A DNA stretch of 64,000 nt. Source: Chelonoidis abingdonii. Lineage: Eukaryota; Chordata; Testudines; Testudinidae. This document shows positions 1 through 10,915 of this stretch, piece by piece; position 1 is the stretch's first letter, and each line of letters opens with the position of its first letter. The DNA lies in the NCBI RefSeq assembly GCF_003597395.2, contig NC_133770.1:200915259-200979258 (forward strand), in the 5' to 3' direction. The position numbers were made by a program, and so were the translations under genes. The notes under the pieces are model-generated. The model searched no databases. It was given only the letters and a program-made list of their open reading frames with translations, and had not been told where the DNA came from.

Positions 1-1289
1 CACCAGTTTTTTTAAATAGATGTTCAAAAATGTGAACAAAAGCATACTTGACTTGGAAAAAAAAAACAAAAACCCTAAGCATTAAAACCTGTATTGTCAG
101 CATCTGAACATTAGTGTTTCTGGGTTCACGCACCCTTTCTTCTGAGCCTTTCATCCCTGTAGTTTATATTACTCTGACAAAGTAGCTGAATGTGCTGTGT
201 AAAAGGTCTTTACCAGCATACAAAACCTATCATTGTCCCATGTCTCTACATTTGATTGCAGCACACATTCATGCTTTTCATCCTACATGGTGGTTGAATT
301 ATAATTCTATTTATTTTAGTTACCCGAACAGGAGATAATCACAATATGACACAGGATAATGTATCTCAAACACTGAAGATGATGTATTCTGAAACTCAGT
401 TCAAATGTCTTTTTTTTTATTGATACTTACTTTTAATTTTTAACTTATTATAGAAAGAAGTTTCTTTTCCCTGCAAAGTTAAAGGTAACTAGCACAGATA
501 AAAATGAAAACAATTAAAAAAAACTACACAGGACAAAATTGATTAATAAATACCCTGGTGTTCTTCATACACTGAAATCTATGAGTATAAGCTAATCTTT
601 TCTGAAACAATCAATAATAAGGTAATTTGATCTCAAGCACCATTAGTTATTTTTGTTTGATATTAACGGTCCACTTCCTTGGCATGTTAAATGTACTCTT
701 GAAGAGAACAAAGCTGTTCTCATAACAAAAGACTATTTAAAAAAGACCAAACACTGATCCAAAAAAACGGTTCAAGTTTATTGATGTTAACAGAAATCCA
801 ATGATAAAGAATACGGATATAATCAAGGAATTGTATATATTAAGTTAAAAGTTATTACTAAAAATTTTAGCAAATAGGAAAAGAAAGTGATGAAAATGTA
901 GTTCTTGCCAAATACATCTGGGAAGTTAGTTACTATATGTATGCCTCATGGAAAAATAATGCTATAAAACAGATCAGCATCACACAGGAGACAACTAGTT
1001 TATATAATAAACCACCTTGGAAAGAGTAAAAATGTCTGTATAGTTTATGAAAGTCATTATATTCATAAAAAAAGTACTGAAGCTAAGTCACCCAATTGTT
1101 TGGTATCAATTCAATGAGCTGTTTTATAGGTGAAAGATTAAAATATACTTTAGAAATGGAGCTTATTAATCCCTCAGCCTTTCTATAAATATTATTGATG
1201 ACTGTTTAATTCCTGGCTTGTGTTGCCAGCTCATGCTTTTCTAAAGGATATGAAAAGCCAATATTACCGTTGGAGAGTTGCTCATATCT

Positions 1290-2140
1290 ATAATGCCATA
1301 GCCCATGTTGCAGTGTCATTAGTGCCAATATGAACCATCACCCATGGATCCTTTCCCATCAACTTCAGAAACCTATCCAATCTTATAGTGACATTTCATG
1401 TCTTGCCTCCAGAAAGACAGCACACCATCCTGTTGTCCATCTGTCCCTTGCAGAATGTTCTTTCGATTTGTCTGAGTGTCGAATATCCAGCAAGGACTGT
1501 CTGTCTTCCTTGCGTGGTTGGAGAACTCTCTGCAGGCAAACTTGATTTTCTTACAGGTTGGGCCGAGATGCTATCTGCATGCGTATCCCATATATCCTTT
1601 GGATCTGTTGGAACCTGAGTAGTAACTTCCATAGTTTCCACACTGAGGAGTCAGTATTGATTTGAAACTTCTAGCAGTGTGTAATTCCTCCTCCTCCTTT
1701 TCTCTCTGATGGTGACAGCCTGCCTATCCTGACCTGTCTCCAGCCATGATCTCTTGCCTGTGGTGGTTACAAACCACCAGAGCTCCTCTTTGACTTCCTC
1801 TCCAATTCCTTGGTGGCCAGTTCCATTCTTCCTTAAACCTGTTTCCCAGCCCTGGCTGTGCAGGAGTTCCCCAGCTTCTCTGGTTCACAGTAGTGTTTCA
1901 ATGTGCTCTTTCAATTCAAGAATCTTTCCCTCCAGCCAATAACCTCCACTTCGTGCAAAGCCCTTCTGGCTTCAGGCAGGAGAGAGAACATGGCACATCC
2001 ATTGCAGACCACTGCCACCGTTCCATTGCTGGACATCTTGACACCACACATAACGCAGAATCTGGAAGGAAAGCCTGTCAGACTCCCTCTGAAACTCCCT
2101 TGTTAGCTGCCTCTGTGTGTGACTCTTTAAGGAAACTATT
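1290..2140 (-). pseudogene. CR1-type LINE ORF1 relic with esterase domain
   Basis: Read on the minus strand, 1641-1396 gives an 81-codon frame ending SGGKT, followed by an in-frame TGA. The same frame then continues through a segment with DPWVMVHIGTNDTA at about 1370-1325. The VHIGTND block is the GxND signature of SGNH/GDSL esterases, a domain found in ORF1 proteins of CR1-like LINEs. Upstream, LAGYSTLRQIER matches the position of the GDS nucleophile block with its catalytic residues changed. The sequence is therefore a dead ORF1 fragment. The part 1650-2140 looks like its upstream continuation but is more decayed. No ORF2 follows toward lower coordinates, so the copy is truncated or rearranged. 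Confidence 0.65.
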
Positions 2141-3194
2141 ATATTAAATAACCTACCTTTTATAGGTCATACGGATGACAGATCACAAATTGTCCATGGT
2201 CAGTAACTACAAAGCAAGCCTGAGACACAATTTATTGATCCGTTGAGATCAAGTCAAATGGAGGTGAAATTAACTCATTTCCTTCTTGCTTCTAAAATAC
2301 TGCCCTAAAAGCCAGAACTAAAAATCTTTTTTCTATTAACCATGAAAATAATCTAAGTGCTCAAAAGAAGCTTGAACTCTGCAAATGGGTCACTGATGAG
2401 TATGGAAGCAAGACTGCTTACTTGGGTTTTGAAAACTCATCTTTACAAGAAAGAACTGAGAGCTTTTCAATTATTGCCAATTTCCTTTCGTCTTTTGGAA
2501 GCAGCCAAAATTTTTCCTGAAAATGATGGAACTGGAATTTCATGTTCATGCTGTTGTTAATGGTAAAATATTTGCCTGAGGAACTCACACACAAAATATC
2601 TTTGTATGGTAATGCTTTCAGGATCAAATTATTTTACGCCTATGTTGGTTAATGACCAATATTTTCAGTAGTCATTCAGCACAGTCTCAAACACAGGATG
2701 AGAGAGAACAGAGATGATGATGATAGACAAGAATTATTTATAGTACATTGCCTACTTATCATTGGGCAAAATTTTAACTTTGGAGGTGAGCAGGCAGTTC
2801 CCAATAATTTCCGTGGGAACAATCCACCTTCTTTCAGAGGGCAGAAACTGGCCCATATTCTGTACCTTAACAATGGTCATATTTTACAGCATATTCCTTC
2901 AGAGAACAACTTCATCTGCTTAAGTATACTGGGGGAAAGAAATTAATGACAAGAGATTTCTTAGAAAGGTTAGTGGGAGGGAAGAAAGCTATACCAGAAA
3001 TCAAACAGCAAGTTGTTATAAAGATTTTGAACAGTATATTCCAGGCTTTAAAGGAGATAGCTCACACACACAAACAAAAAAGTTTAAAATCAGGAGGTTC
3101 TTGGAACAATCAGCACTATTTTGTAAAGCCTTTGCCCTCTGCTCTGTCTACCCTATTCTGTTAAGGGTTAAGAGCCTCCTGCAAGGTATTAACA

Positions 3195-3358
3195 GAGACA
3201 TCCCTTGAGTAGGGTGAATTGGGGAGACCTCTCTGGGCCCTGCGCTTTGGGGGGCCCCCCGGGCCAGTGCAATTGGCTGGCATGGTCGGTTCCAGAAGAG
3301 ATGAATCCATCACTTCTGCCCTGGACCCCGCACCCCCGTAGAGACGGCCCTGGGTATT
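3195..3358. mobile_element. GC-rich hAT-like MITE fragment
   Basis: A GC-rich island (CGCTTTGGGGGGCCCCCC core) in AT-rich surroundings ends with gacggccctggg, which resembles the hAT terminal motif CAGGGCCG seen at 9415 and 54588. The matching left terminus is not clear, so the copy may be truncated. No coding capacity. Confidence 0.4.
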
Positions 3359-5101
3359 AAGCACCTTCAGCTCCCACTGACATTGATTTCAATAGGAGCT
3401 AGGTGCCTAAATACCTTTGAAGATCTGGGTCTTACCCTTTTTTCAGGATCAGGCCCTTAGTGACTATATAGGGACAGACTCTTAGCTTATGTGAATCATC
3501 AGCGCTCCACCAACTTTGCTGGTGTAATACTGATATACAACAGCTGGGGGTCTTGTACATAGGGTTTGGTTTTACAAATTATATTTCAAACACTTACTGA
3601 AAAATGCTTAATGTTTACTACCAATCTTGATAATTAATGCAACTTGAAGTCTTGGTTATGGTATCCTTAAACAGAACATCTTCCAGCTGATCAGCTCAGT
3701 TCTCATAAACAGCCTAAGTTAGTAACTAATTGCATCTTAAGTCTGTACTGTTTTCTTGTTATAACAGTGCACTAGGGCAAAAAAATGGCAGTAACTAGGA
3801 AGCTTTAAAACTGGGACTTATTCCATACATCAAAGGGAGAACAAGCAAACTACCACGAGAACTTTTAAAACAAGAACCTGTTACATCTAAAGTCTGTATT
3901 AATATCCACGCACTGAGTACTCTTTCTGTAAAAAAGCAAGTACACTGTTTTAAATAACTATTCAGATGAAGATACACAACTACTGAGCTTAACAATGTTC
4001 AGTACTATTCAACAGAATCGACTTTCTTCCCTGTCTCTATATTCTTTATCACATGACACTCAGAACAAATCCTACTCACAAGAGTATGATGGCTGCACTG
4101 TTTACCTTCTTAATGGCAAAGTCCTGTCAAAGGTACTTATATTTCAAATATTAACAGTTAAAAGGTGCCAAGTTATTATAATTCTCTTTCACTCTAGGCA
4201 TCCACATCAGGAAACTTACTTATAATCATTGTGACTGAAGTTGTGCATTGCCACTAGAAATCAGACTCCTGACTACAGCGGGGCAGGAAATGTGGCCTTT
4301 GCAGCTTCATGAGACACTGCACTAAGTATGTACCACATATTTTGGAAGTGACACAATTTTCCATTTAGCTGCAATGCCAAATTATCAATTTTGTTTCAAA
4401 GCATAGCATGGCACACGTCCCAAGCAAAACAGAAACCAATCTGCAAGGTAAGGAAATGTCACAGCTACTAGACAATTTAATGAGGTTTAAATGACAAATT
4501 ATTATTTGGAGGTTTAACTAAATAAACAGTATGTATGGAAGCATATAGCATACAGTATACAAATAATAAGAACTGAAATATAACTAAGCATATTTATGAT
4601 AAGGTGCATATGCTTCTGATGTGTTCCATGGAATAAAGGTGAAATATGAATCTTTTTCACATGCATGAACACACAGGGCCAGACAGAAGAGTCCCACCAA
4701 TTTAGAACAGCTGAGCATCTGGCCCTCATTTGATCATGCCACATTACTGAAAAAAAAATCAGATTTAGTGCTTGCCAACTATCTATCTTTCTAAGAAGCA
4801 TTGGTAATGGGCACTTATGGCCAGTGAAAATGAAATTGAGTGGGAGAATGAAAATAGACAATGGGAATTTTTTTAAAAAGATATATACCATAAAATCAAC
4901 ATCACAGAAAATGGGTAGATCGGGTCTGACGCTACAAAGTTTTGTTGGAGATGTCAAAATTATGTCAGTAATGTTATTGACTTGCTTTGGGATTGTAAAG
5001 TCACAAAAGAATATTTGGAAAAGGTGATGGGGAGTTTACTGCTAATCTTACTGTACATTAAATGATACTTGTCATCTGAAGAACTTTTAATTGAGGAAGT
5101 A

Positions 5102-5229
5102 TCAGAGGGGTAGCCATGTTAGTCTGGATCTGTAAAAACAGCAAAGAGTCCTGTGGCACCTTACAGATTAACAGACGTATTGGAGCATGAGCTTTTGTGG
5201 GTGAATACTCACTTCGTCGGATGCCTGAG
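5102..5229 (+). mobile_element. Turtle tRNA-derived SINE
   Basis: The copy starts near CAGAGGGGTAGCCATGTTAG and runs through TCTGGATCTGTAAAAACAGC and CCTGTGGCACC to CACTTCGTCGGATGCCTGAG. It is near full length and of the same subfamily as the minus-strand fragments at 18729, 26550 and 63562. Such SINEs are made by RNA polymerase III and moved by LINE machinery. Confidence 0.88.
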
Positions 5230-5393
5230 GAAGGCAATCTGGATGCAAACTGGATTAAGATGGCAAATAGAATAATTAAGAATCTGAAAATACAGTGCGC
5301 CACCAACTGAAGTAGAATACCTGGTGGCTAACCTACCTTACTCATGGCATTTCCTGAAGGAGCTATTTTGAAAGTATAGAATAGGGGAAATTT

Positions 5394-5700
5394 AAGATAT
5401 GTCTACACTTGGAGTTGGAGGTTATGCTCATGTTAGCTCTCATCAAGCCAGCACACTAAAAATAGTAGTGTAGCTGCAGTAGCAGAGGCAGAGGTGATAG
5501 GCAGAACAGGCTAGCCAACCTGAGTATAAACCTGACCAGACCCTATGGGTACGTACTTAGGGTGGCTAGTCCATGCTGCCACGCACTGCTGCTGATGCTA
5601 CTATGGCTACACTATTATTTTTAGTATACTAGCTTGATGAGAGCTAGTACGCGTATGTCTGCTCAAGCTGGGAATCACATCCCCAGCTGCAAGTGCAAAC
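5394..5700. repeat. Palindromic MITE (GTCTACACTTGG ends)
   Basis: The two halves are diverged inverted copies. The left half holds TTAGCTCTCATCAAGCCAGC and ACTAAAAATAGTAGTGTAGC; the right half holds their reverse complements around 5600-5650. The ends resemble ATGTCTACACTTGG. The fold-back layout without coding capacity fits a non-autonomous DNA transposon. No clear target duplication was seen. Confidence 0.6.
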
Positions 5701-6064
5701 ACAGCCTCAGTACATATGGAAACAATTTATGGGTTATATCAATGAATTTGGAATTAATACATGAAAATATGCAATGCTGTATTTGTTGGAATGATTATTA
5801 TATAGTGAAGGTGCCTCCCACCTTCAAGTCACATTTTATTTTGTCCTGCATTTTATGATTTTGTTTTGTTCTTTGTGTGGGCTTAGAGAGTGAGATAATA
5901 ACTGGGTTGTGAAGTATTTGGGGAACAACTGATACATATCTCTTAGTCATATGCTCTATTTGTTGTTAACAACCTTGGCAAAAACTCAATATTGAAAAAG
6001 AGCTGAAACAATCAAACATGTCAATCTTGAAAACACTTTTTTTTTTTGGAGAAAGAAAATAAAT

Positions 6065-6066
6065 GA

Positions 6067-6096
<30 letters not shown>
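6065..6096. repeat. (GC)n(AC)n microsatellite
   Basis: A short GCGCGC run passes directly into about twelve CA units. Confidence 0.9.
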
Positions 6097-6099
<3 letters not shown>

Positions 6100-7014
6100 C
6101 TCAAAAAAATATATACTGAAAAAAATATTCTGCACTTATTTTCAATAAAATTCTACTAACAAAGAGATACCACTTGACTCTCTAAAAGCCATGCTTTCAC
6201 GCAGTCATTTCAAGCTGCTGCCAATCCATATTCAGTTTGTGTGTGTATTCCTGCCTGGTTGTCTAAGGACAGCACTCTGCTGCTAGATGAGAGACACAAT
6301 GAAATTTGTGGATTTGGCCACTTGCCTCTTGTATCTCTGAAAGCCGGGAATGCTGTGTGAATGGTTAGAAGGTGAGTAATATTTCACCTTTAATAGTGAC
6401 ATCTGTTTACTCTTGTGGGGTGAGCACAGACATGATCCAAAGCAATCTCTGTCCATTACTTCTGGATGAAAAAAAATGCAGCAGCAGGCCAACGTGCAGG
6501 GAGGTACAAGCCTTAGATATCCCACTGACTAAAGCTGTTTTCAGGGAGATAAGGGGATGATCAGTCCCCGACTGCGACTGACTATTGCATTACTGACATT
6601 CTGTGCAATGCACTGGACTCCACTCTGTGGGTATTAACTTAAATTGCAACAATGTGGGTTTGGGGCAATTTCATGCTGGGTAATGGTACTGGGAAAAGGG
6701 CCATTTCCATGTGTCTGTGATGATATTCTCAGTCAGTTCATTGCCTACACTGTAGCTACAATATTAAAAATCATTCCCCTTCATTTAAGGGTTCTATCAT
6801 CCTAAACAGTCAAAAGAATACATCCTTATCAGGGCAAAGGCACTTAAATCTGTATATAAAAATTATACGAAGAGACACATTTCTATCAAAATAAAGATCA
6901 ACTTTGGTCAAAGGCTCAGACTCGTGTTTCAGTGCACAAATGATCAAAAGTGGCAAACACTACTAATGTTGAAAAAATATATGAATATGATATACTACAA
7001 AAGGAGTAGGTTGT

Positions 7015-7092
7015 CAACTGGTGTAAATCTGTATAGGTCCTTTAAATCAAGTGAGCTATGTCGATTTGTATCAGCTGAGATCTGACCCCTTC
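7015..7092. repeat. Ancient sauropsid interspersed repeat
   Basis: The segment has the form GTGTAAATC...CAAGTGAGCTA...GATTTGTATCAGCTGAGATCTG. It belongs to a group of old, partly palindromic repeats built on 'AAGTCAATGGAG' and 'TTTACATCAGCTGAGGATCTG', also seen at 7240-7325, 42130-42235 and 55065-55165. Family name not assigned. Confidence 0.45.
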
Positions 7093-7239
7093 TATATGAA
7101 TAACAACACTTTTCTCTCTGAGTTGGTTGAGCGAGAAAATCTGTTTTTTTTTATTCTAATAATTTAAGTAAGAAAGATGAGTAAGCACCCTACAGACATG
7201 ACAGTGCTGCCATTTAAATGCTATCGGTGTTTTATCCTC

Positions 7240-7325
7240 TCATAACAGTATTACATTGGTGTAATTACATTCAAGTCAATGGAGTTATTCCTGATTTACA
7301 TCAGTGTAAGTAAGAGGAGAATCAT
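7240..7325. repeat. Ancient sauropsid interspersed repeat
   Basis: GGTGTAATTACATTCAAGTC is followed by AATGGAGTTATTCC and TGATTTACATCAGTGTAAG, an imperfect palindrome of the same old family as 7015-7092 and 55065-55165. Confidence 0.5.
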
Positions 7326-7334
7326 GCTATAGAG

Positions 7335-7652
7335 CAGTGGTTCCCAAACTTGTTCCGCTGCCTGTGCAGTGAAAGCCCCTGGTGGGCCAGGCTGGTTTGT
7401 TTACCTGCCGTGTCCACAGGTTCGGCCTATTGGCTCCCAGTGGCCGCAGTTTGCTGCTCCAAACTGGAAGTGGCAGCCAGTACGTCCCTCAGCCCGCACT
7501 GCTTCTAGCAGTTCCCATTGGCCTGGAGCAGCAAACCGCAGCCAGTGAGAGCTATGATTGGCCAAACCTGTGGATGCGGCAGGTAAACAAACTGGCCCGG
7601 CCCACCAGGGGCTTTCCCTGCACAAGCAGCGGAACAAGTTTGGGAACTATCG
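7335..7652. mobile_element. hAT MITE, same family as 45022-45351
   Basis: Terminal inverted repeats begin CAGTGGTTCCCAAACTTGTT and close with the inverse ...AACAAGTTTGGGAAC. The 8-bp flanks ctatagag and ccataaag (6 of 8 match) fit a decayed hAT target duplication. The GC-rich interior has no coding capacity and is partly palindromic. The 318-bp element shares the block GGTAAACAAACTGGC and GGGGCTTTCCCTG with the copy at 45022. Confidence 0.82.
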
Positions 7653-9414
7653 CCATAAAGGATGACTGCTTAAATACTGTTCCCATTTAATATTTTAACA
7701 TATGGTAAACACAATTGCAAAAATTATGGCCCAGATCTTCAGCTTTGGATGAGAATCATGTGGGTAGTTGGAGCATGCAAAAAGGTCTTTAAGCCACCTT
7801 TACACTATCCCAGTCCTTGGATAGCTGTGTGCGAGTCCATTCCTCCAGCATAAATTAGAGAAACCTGATGACTAACAGACCCCAAGGTCATCCAGGGATC
7901 ACTGGAGTACAGAGAATTCCCGGATATATCCTCCTTTCCCTGGAAAACACTCTCTACAGTGGTTGCAGGAAGGAAAGTGGTGTACAAGACATTATGTTGT
8001 CTCTGAGCCACAACAGAATCCTCCTATACTGGGAGAGGTAGCTCCATGGTTATGCTTTAGATTCTCTTGACATCAATGGTGAAATGCAAAGCAGCGACAC
8101 TATAAATGAAGTTCAGACACAGGTATCCACAGCACCCACAGTGCTTTACCTCATCAGAAGCCATTAGTTAACTTCAGGTTGTCTTCAACAATATATGATG
8201 TTAAACGAAAACAAGGATCTTCAGAAACGGATATATGAACAAGCAGAACAAGAGATTGACAAAAAAGCACATATTTGATCGAATAAAAGTGTTTCTATTA
8301 AGGCACAAAAAGGAGGAAAAGCTGATGAGCTATTTCTCAGAATTAAATACGTATTCTGATGATTGGAGAGTAATGAGACAGTCGACAAGACCGAATGAAA
8401 TGCATTTCCATTTCCTAACCCAAAATTGCTCAGCTTACTTACGGTAAAATGGCTGTAACATCAAAAGCTTGGTGATGATAGGACTGTCATCTCACAAATA
8501 AAAGTCCTGCAAAACTGCTGAGACACTGATGAACAAAACAATGGCAGTAATGGAGAAAACAAGCAGCCAAAGCCTGTCAGTAATCATCCAATCAAACACA
8601 CACTGCATGTACAGTAACTACGATGAGAGCATGCTTTTCCAAATTGAAGTTCATGCTTTGGCATTTATGTAAACAGGCTTTGAATTTCATTTTCAGCACC
8701 CACATTGTTCATGATCATTCTCAGAGGCTGAGATTTGGGTTGATGATGAGTGGAAAGAGAAAAGCATATTGTACCTGCGTCCCTGGTTTGATATCATCAG
8801 TCCGTGACCAAGAAACCAGGAAATCTGACGACTCTCCCATTAGACATCCTAATGTAGTACACAGAAATCTTATTTAAAAGCAAGCATCGTTTGTGTTTAT
8901 TCAAAAATGTAGGCACATTTATGGAAAACTGGCTGCCTTTCTGTCACATTTATGCATGTGTTCAGGAAGAAAATATTGCATTATTTTTATATGTTTGAAT
9001 ATACATGCAGAAAAGTAGCAAAATGAGGTCAAATATGTAGATAAGTTTGATAGGGTTTTCTTTAGCTTCCATGAAAGGTCATCATAACTATTCATGGAAA
9101 CATTAGAACTTGTATATATTAGCATAAGGTAGAGGGTAAAACTGATATCTTTTGATTAATATAATACAAGAACAATGAGGAATGTTGTGAGCAAGAGGAT
9201 ATCTTTATTTTCTTAAGAAACCATATCCAATAAAAAAAAAGTATATAAAACACACTAATTACAGATGTCAGCTCTGATTAGTCAGTCATTGTATGGCATG
9301 GTTACAGGATGGAGATTCATGACCTGGCTTTGCACCTGCACAGAAGAATAAAGAGCCCCCTTACTCACCTGCACAGCTATCTGCATTGCCAAACTCTGCA
9401 AAGGGTGGAAGGAA

Positions 9415-9688
9415 CAGGGCCGCCCAGAGTGGGGGGCAAGTGGGGCAATTTGCCTCAGGCCCTGGGCCCCGCAGGGGCCTCGCAAGTCCTGGCCCGATGG
9501 CAGTCAGGGTCTTTGGTGGCATTTCAGTGGTGGGGGGGGGGTCCTTCAGTGCTGTCGAAGATGTGGAGCGACTGAAGGGCTCCCCACTGTCAAAATGCCA
9601 CCGAAGACCCGGACCACCACCAGGTGAGTACAAGTGCTGCAGCTTCCCCGCTTTGCCTCAGGCCCCCTGAATCCTCTGGGTGGCCCTG
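9415..9688. mobile_element. hAT MITE with perfect 8-bp target duplication
   Basis: The 274-bp GC-rich element begins CAGGGCCGCCCAGAG and ends CTCTGGGTGGCCCTG, an inverted repeat. It is flanked on both sides by ggaaggaa (9407-9414 and 9689-9696). The exact 8-bp duplication identifies a hAT-superfamily insertion. Open frames inside it are GC-rich chance frames. Confidence 0.9.
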
Positions 9689-9817
9689 GGAAGGAAAGCA
9701 GAGAGTGGCAGACTGCTTCTTCCTCTCCCTGGATGGAGAGTGGACAGTCAGAGAAAGACAGTGAGTGGAGCCTTGGCTTCATCCCACAAATGCAATGGTG
9801 GTAGTACACTGGTCTAG

Positions 9818-10130
9818 CATAGGGGTCGGCATCCTTTCAGAAGTGGTGTGCCGAATCTTCATTTATTCACTCTGATTTAAGGTTTCACGTGCCAGTAATA
9901 CATTTTAACATTTTTAGAAGGTCTCTTTCTATAAGTCTATAATACATAAACTAAACTATTGTCGTACATAAAGTAAATAAAGTTTTTAAAATATTTAAGA
10001 AGCTTCATTTAAAATTACATTAAAATACAGAGCCCTCCGGACTGGTGGCCAGGACCCGGGCAGTGTGAGTGCCACTGAAAATCAGCTCCCGTGCCACCTT
10101 TGGCACACATGCCACAGGTTGCCTACCCTG
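9818..10130. mobile_element. hAT-like MITE (AGGGGTCGGCA... end)
   Basis: The element runs from ATAGGGGTCGGCATCCTTTC to GGTTGCCTACCCTG with inverted ends, through an AT-rich middle and GTGAGTGCCACTGAAAATCA near the right end. This layout is familiar from turtle genomes. The flanks gtctagca and gtacagat are only a weak 8-bp match. Confidence 0.75.
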
Positions 10131-10744
10131 GTACAGATTAATTCCCTAACCAAGGGAGAAGCTGGCTCCCATTTGTGACTCTCCAAGTCACAGCCTAATG
10201 CCTATCGCTGCTCCTGGGGGTAGCGTAACTATGCACTGTCCCTTACTTGGGCTGGACTGAAAGGTGGTAATCCAGCCCACTGTTAATAAAATGACCGTAT
10301 TTGATGAGACAATAGAGCTTTTGCTGTAAACATACCCATACTCATCACATGCACTACTTGACAAAATATTACCAAAATGCAATCTCCAATTTCCACCATA
10401 CTCGTAGGGACACATACAAAAGAATTTAAACATCAAAATCAAGTGATTAAAAGAACAAAAAAACCAACCCATCTAAAACCAGTAAAACTACTTTCAATTT
10501 CACCCACTCCTCCAAGCTTGAGTCCTTTGCTTCCCTCAATCAGCAGTTTCTTTCTCTATAGAGCACTCAACCCAAAAAAGCTTGTCCCACCAAAAGTCAC
10601 TAAAGTCCAATTCAAGATATCTTAAGTAGCACAAAATTTTTGCTTATTGACTATAATAAATGGTTCTTTAATCTACACTCCGGGAATGATGCTCTCTTTG
10701 GTGTGTGGGGAATTTTAGGATGTTTCCTGTATTAGGAACGTTGT

Positions 10745-10915
10745 ATTTAGAGCTGGGCAAATAATGGATTTTTCAAAATGAAATGTTTCAGGTCAGTTCA
10801 ACAAGCCAAAATGACATGTTTTGATTTGGGAACATCAAAATATTTTGGTTTGATTGAAAATGCTGAAATGAAATATTTTGACATTTCTGAACTGAAATAT
10901 TTTGGAACTGTTTGT
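10745..10915. repeat. Old AT-rich repeat (AGAGCTGGGCAAA start)
   Basis: Starts TAGAGCTGGGCAAATAATGG and continues with alternating TTTCAAAATGAAAT and AAATATTTTG stretches. Similar starts occur at 38763 and 63237. It is probably an old DNA-transposon-derived family. Confidence 0.35.

Noticed and set aside
4514..4957. 147-codon minus-strand open frame
   Set aside because: Hydrophobic, AT-driven composition, no recognised domain, no splice or poly-A context. Length is within chance for this much sequence.
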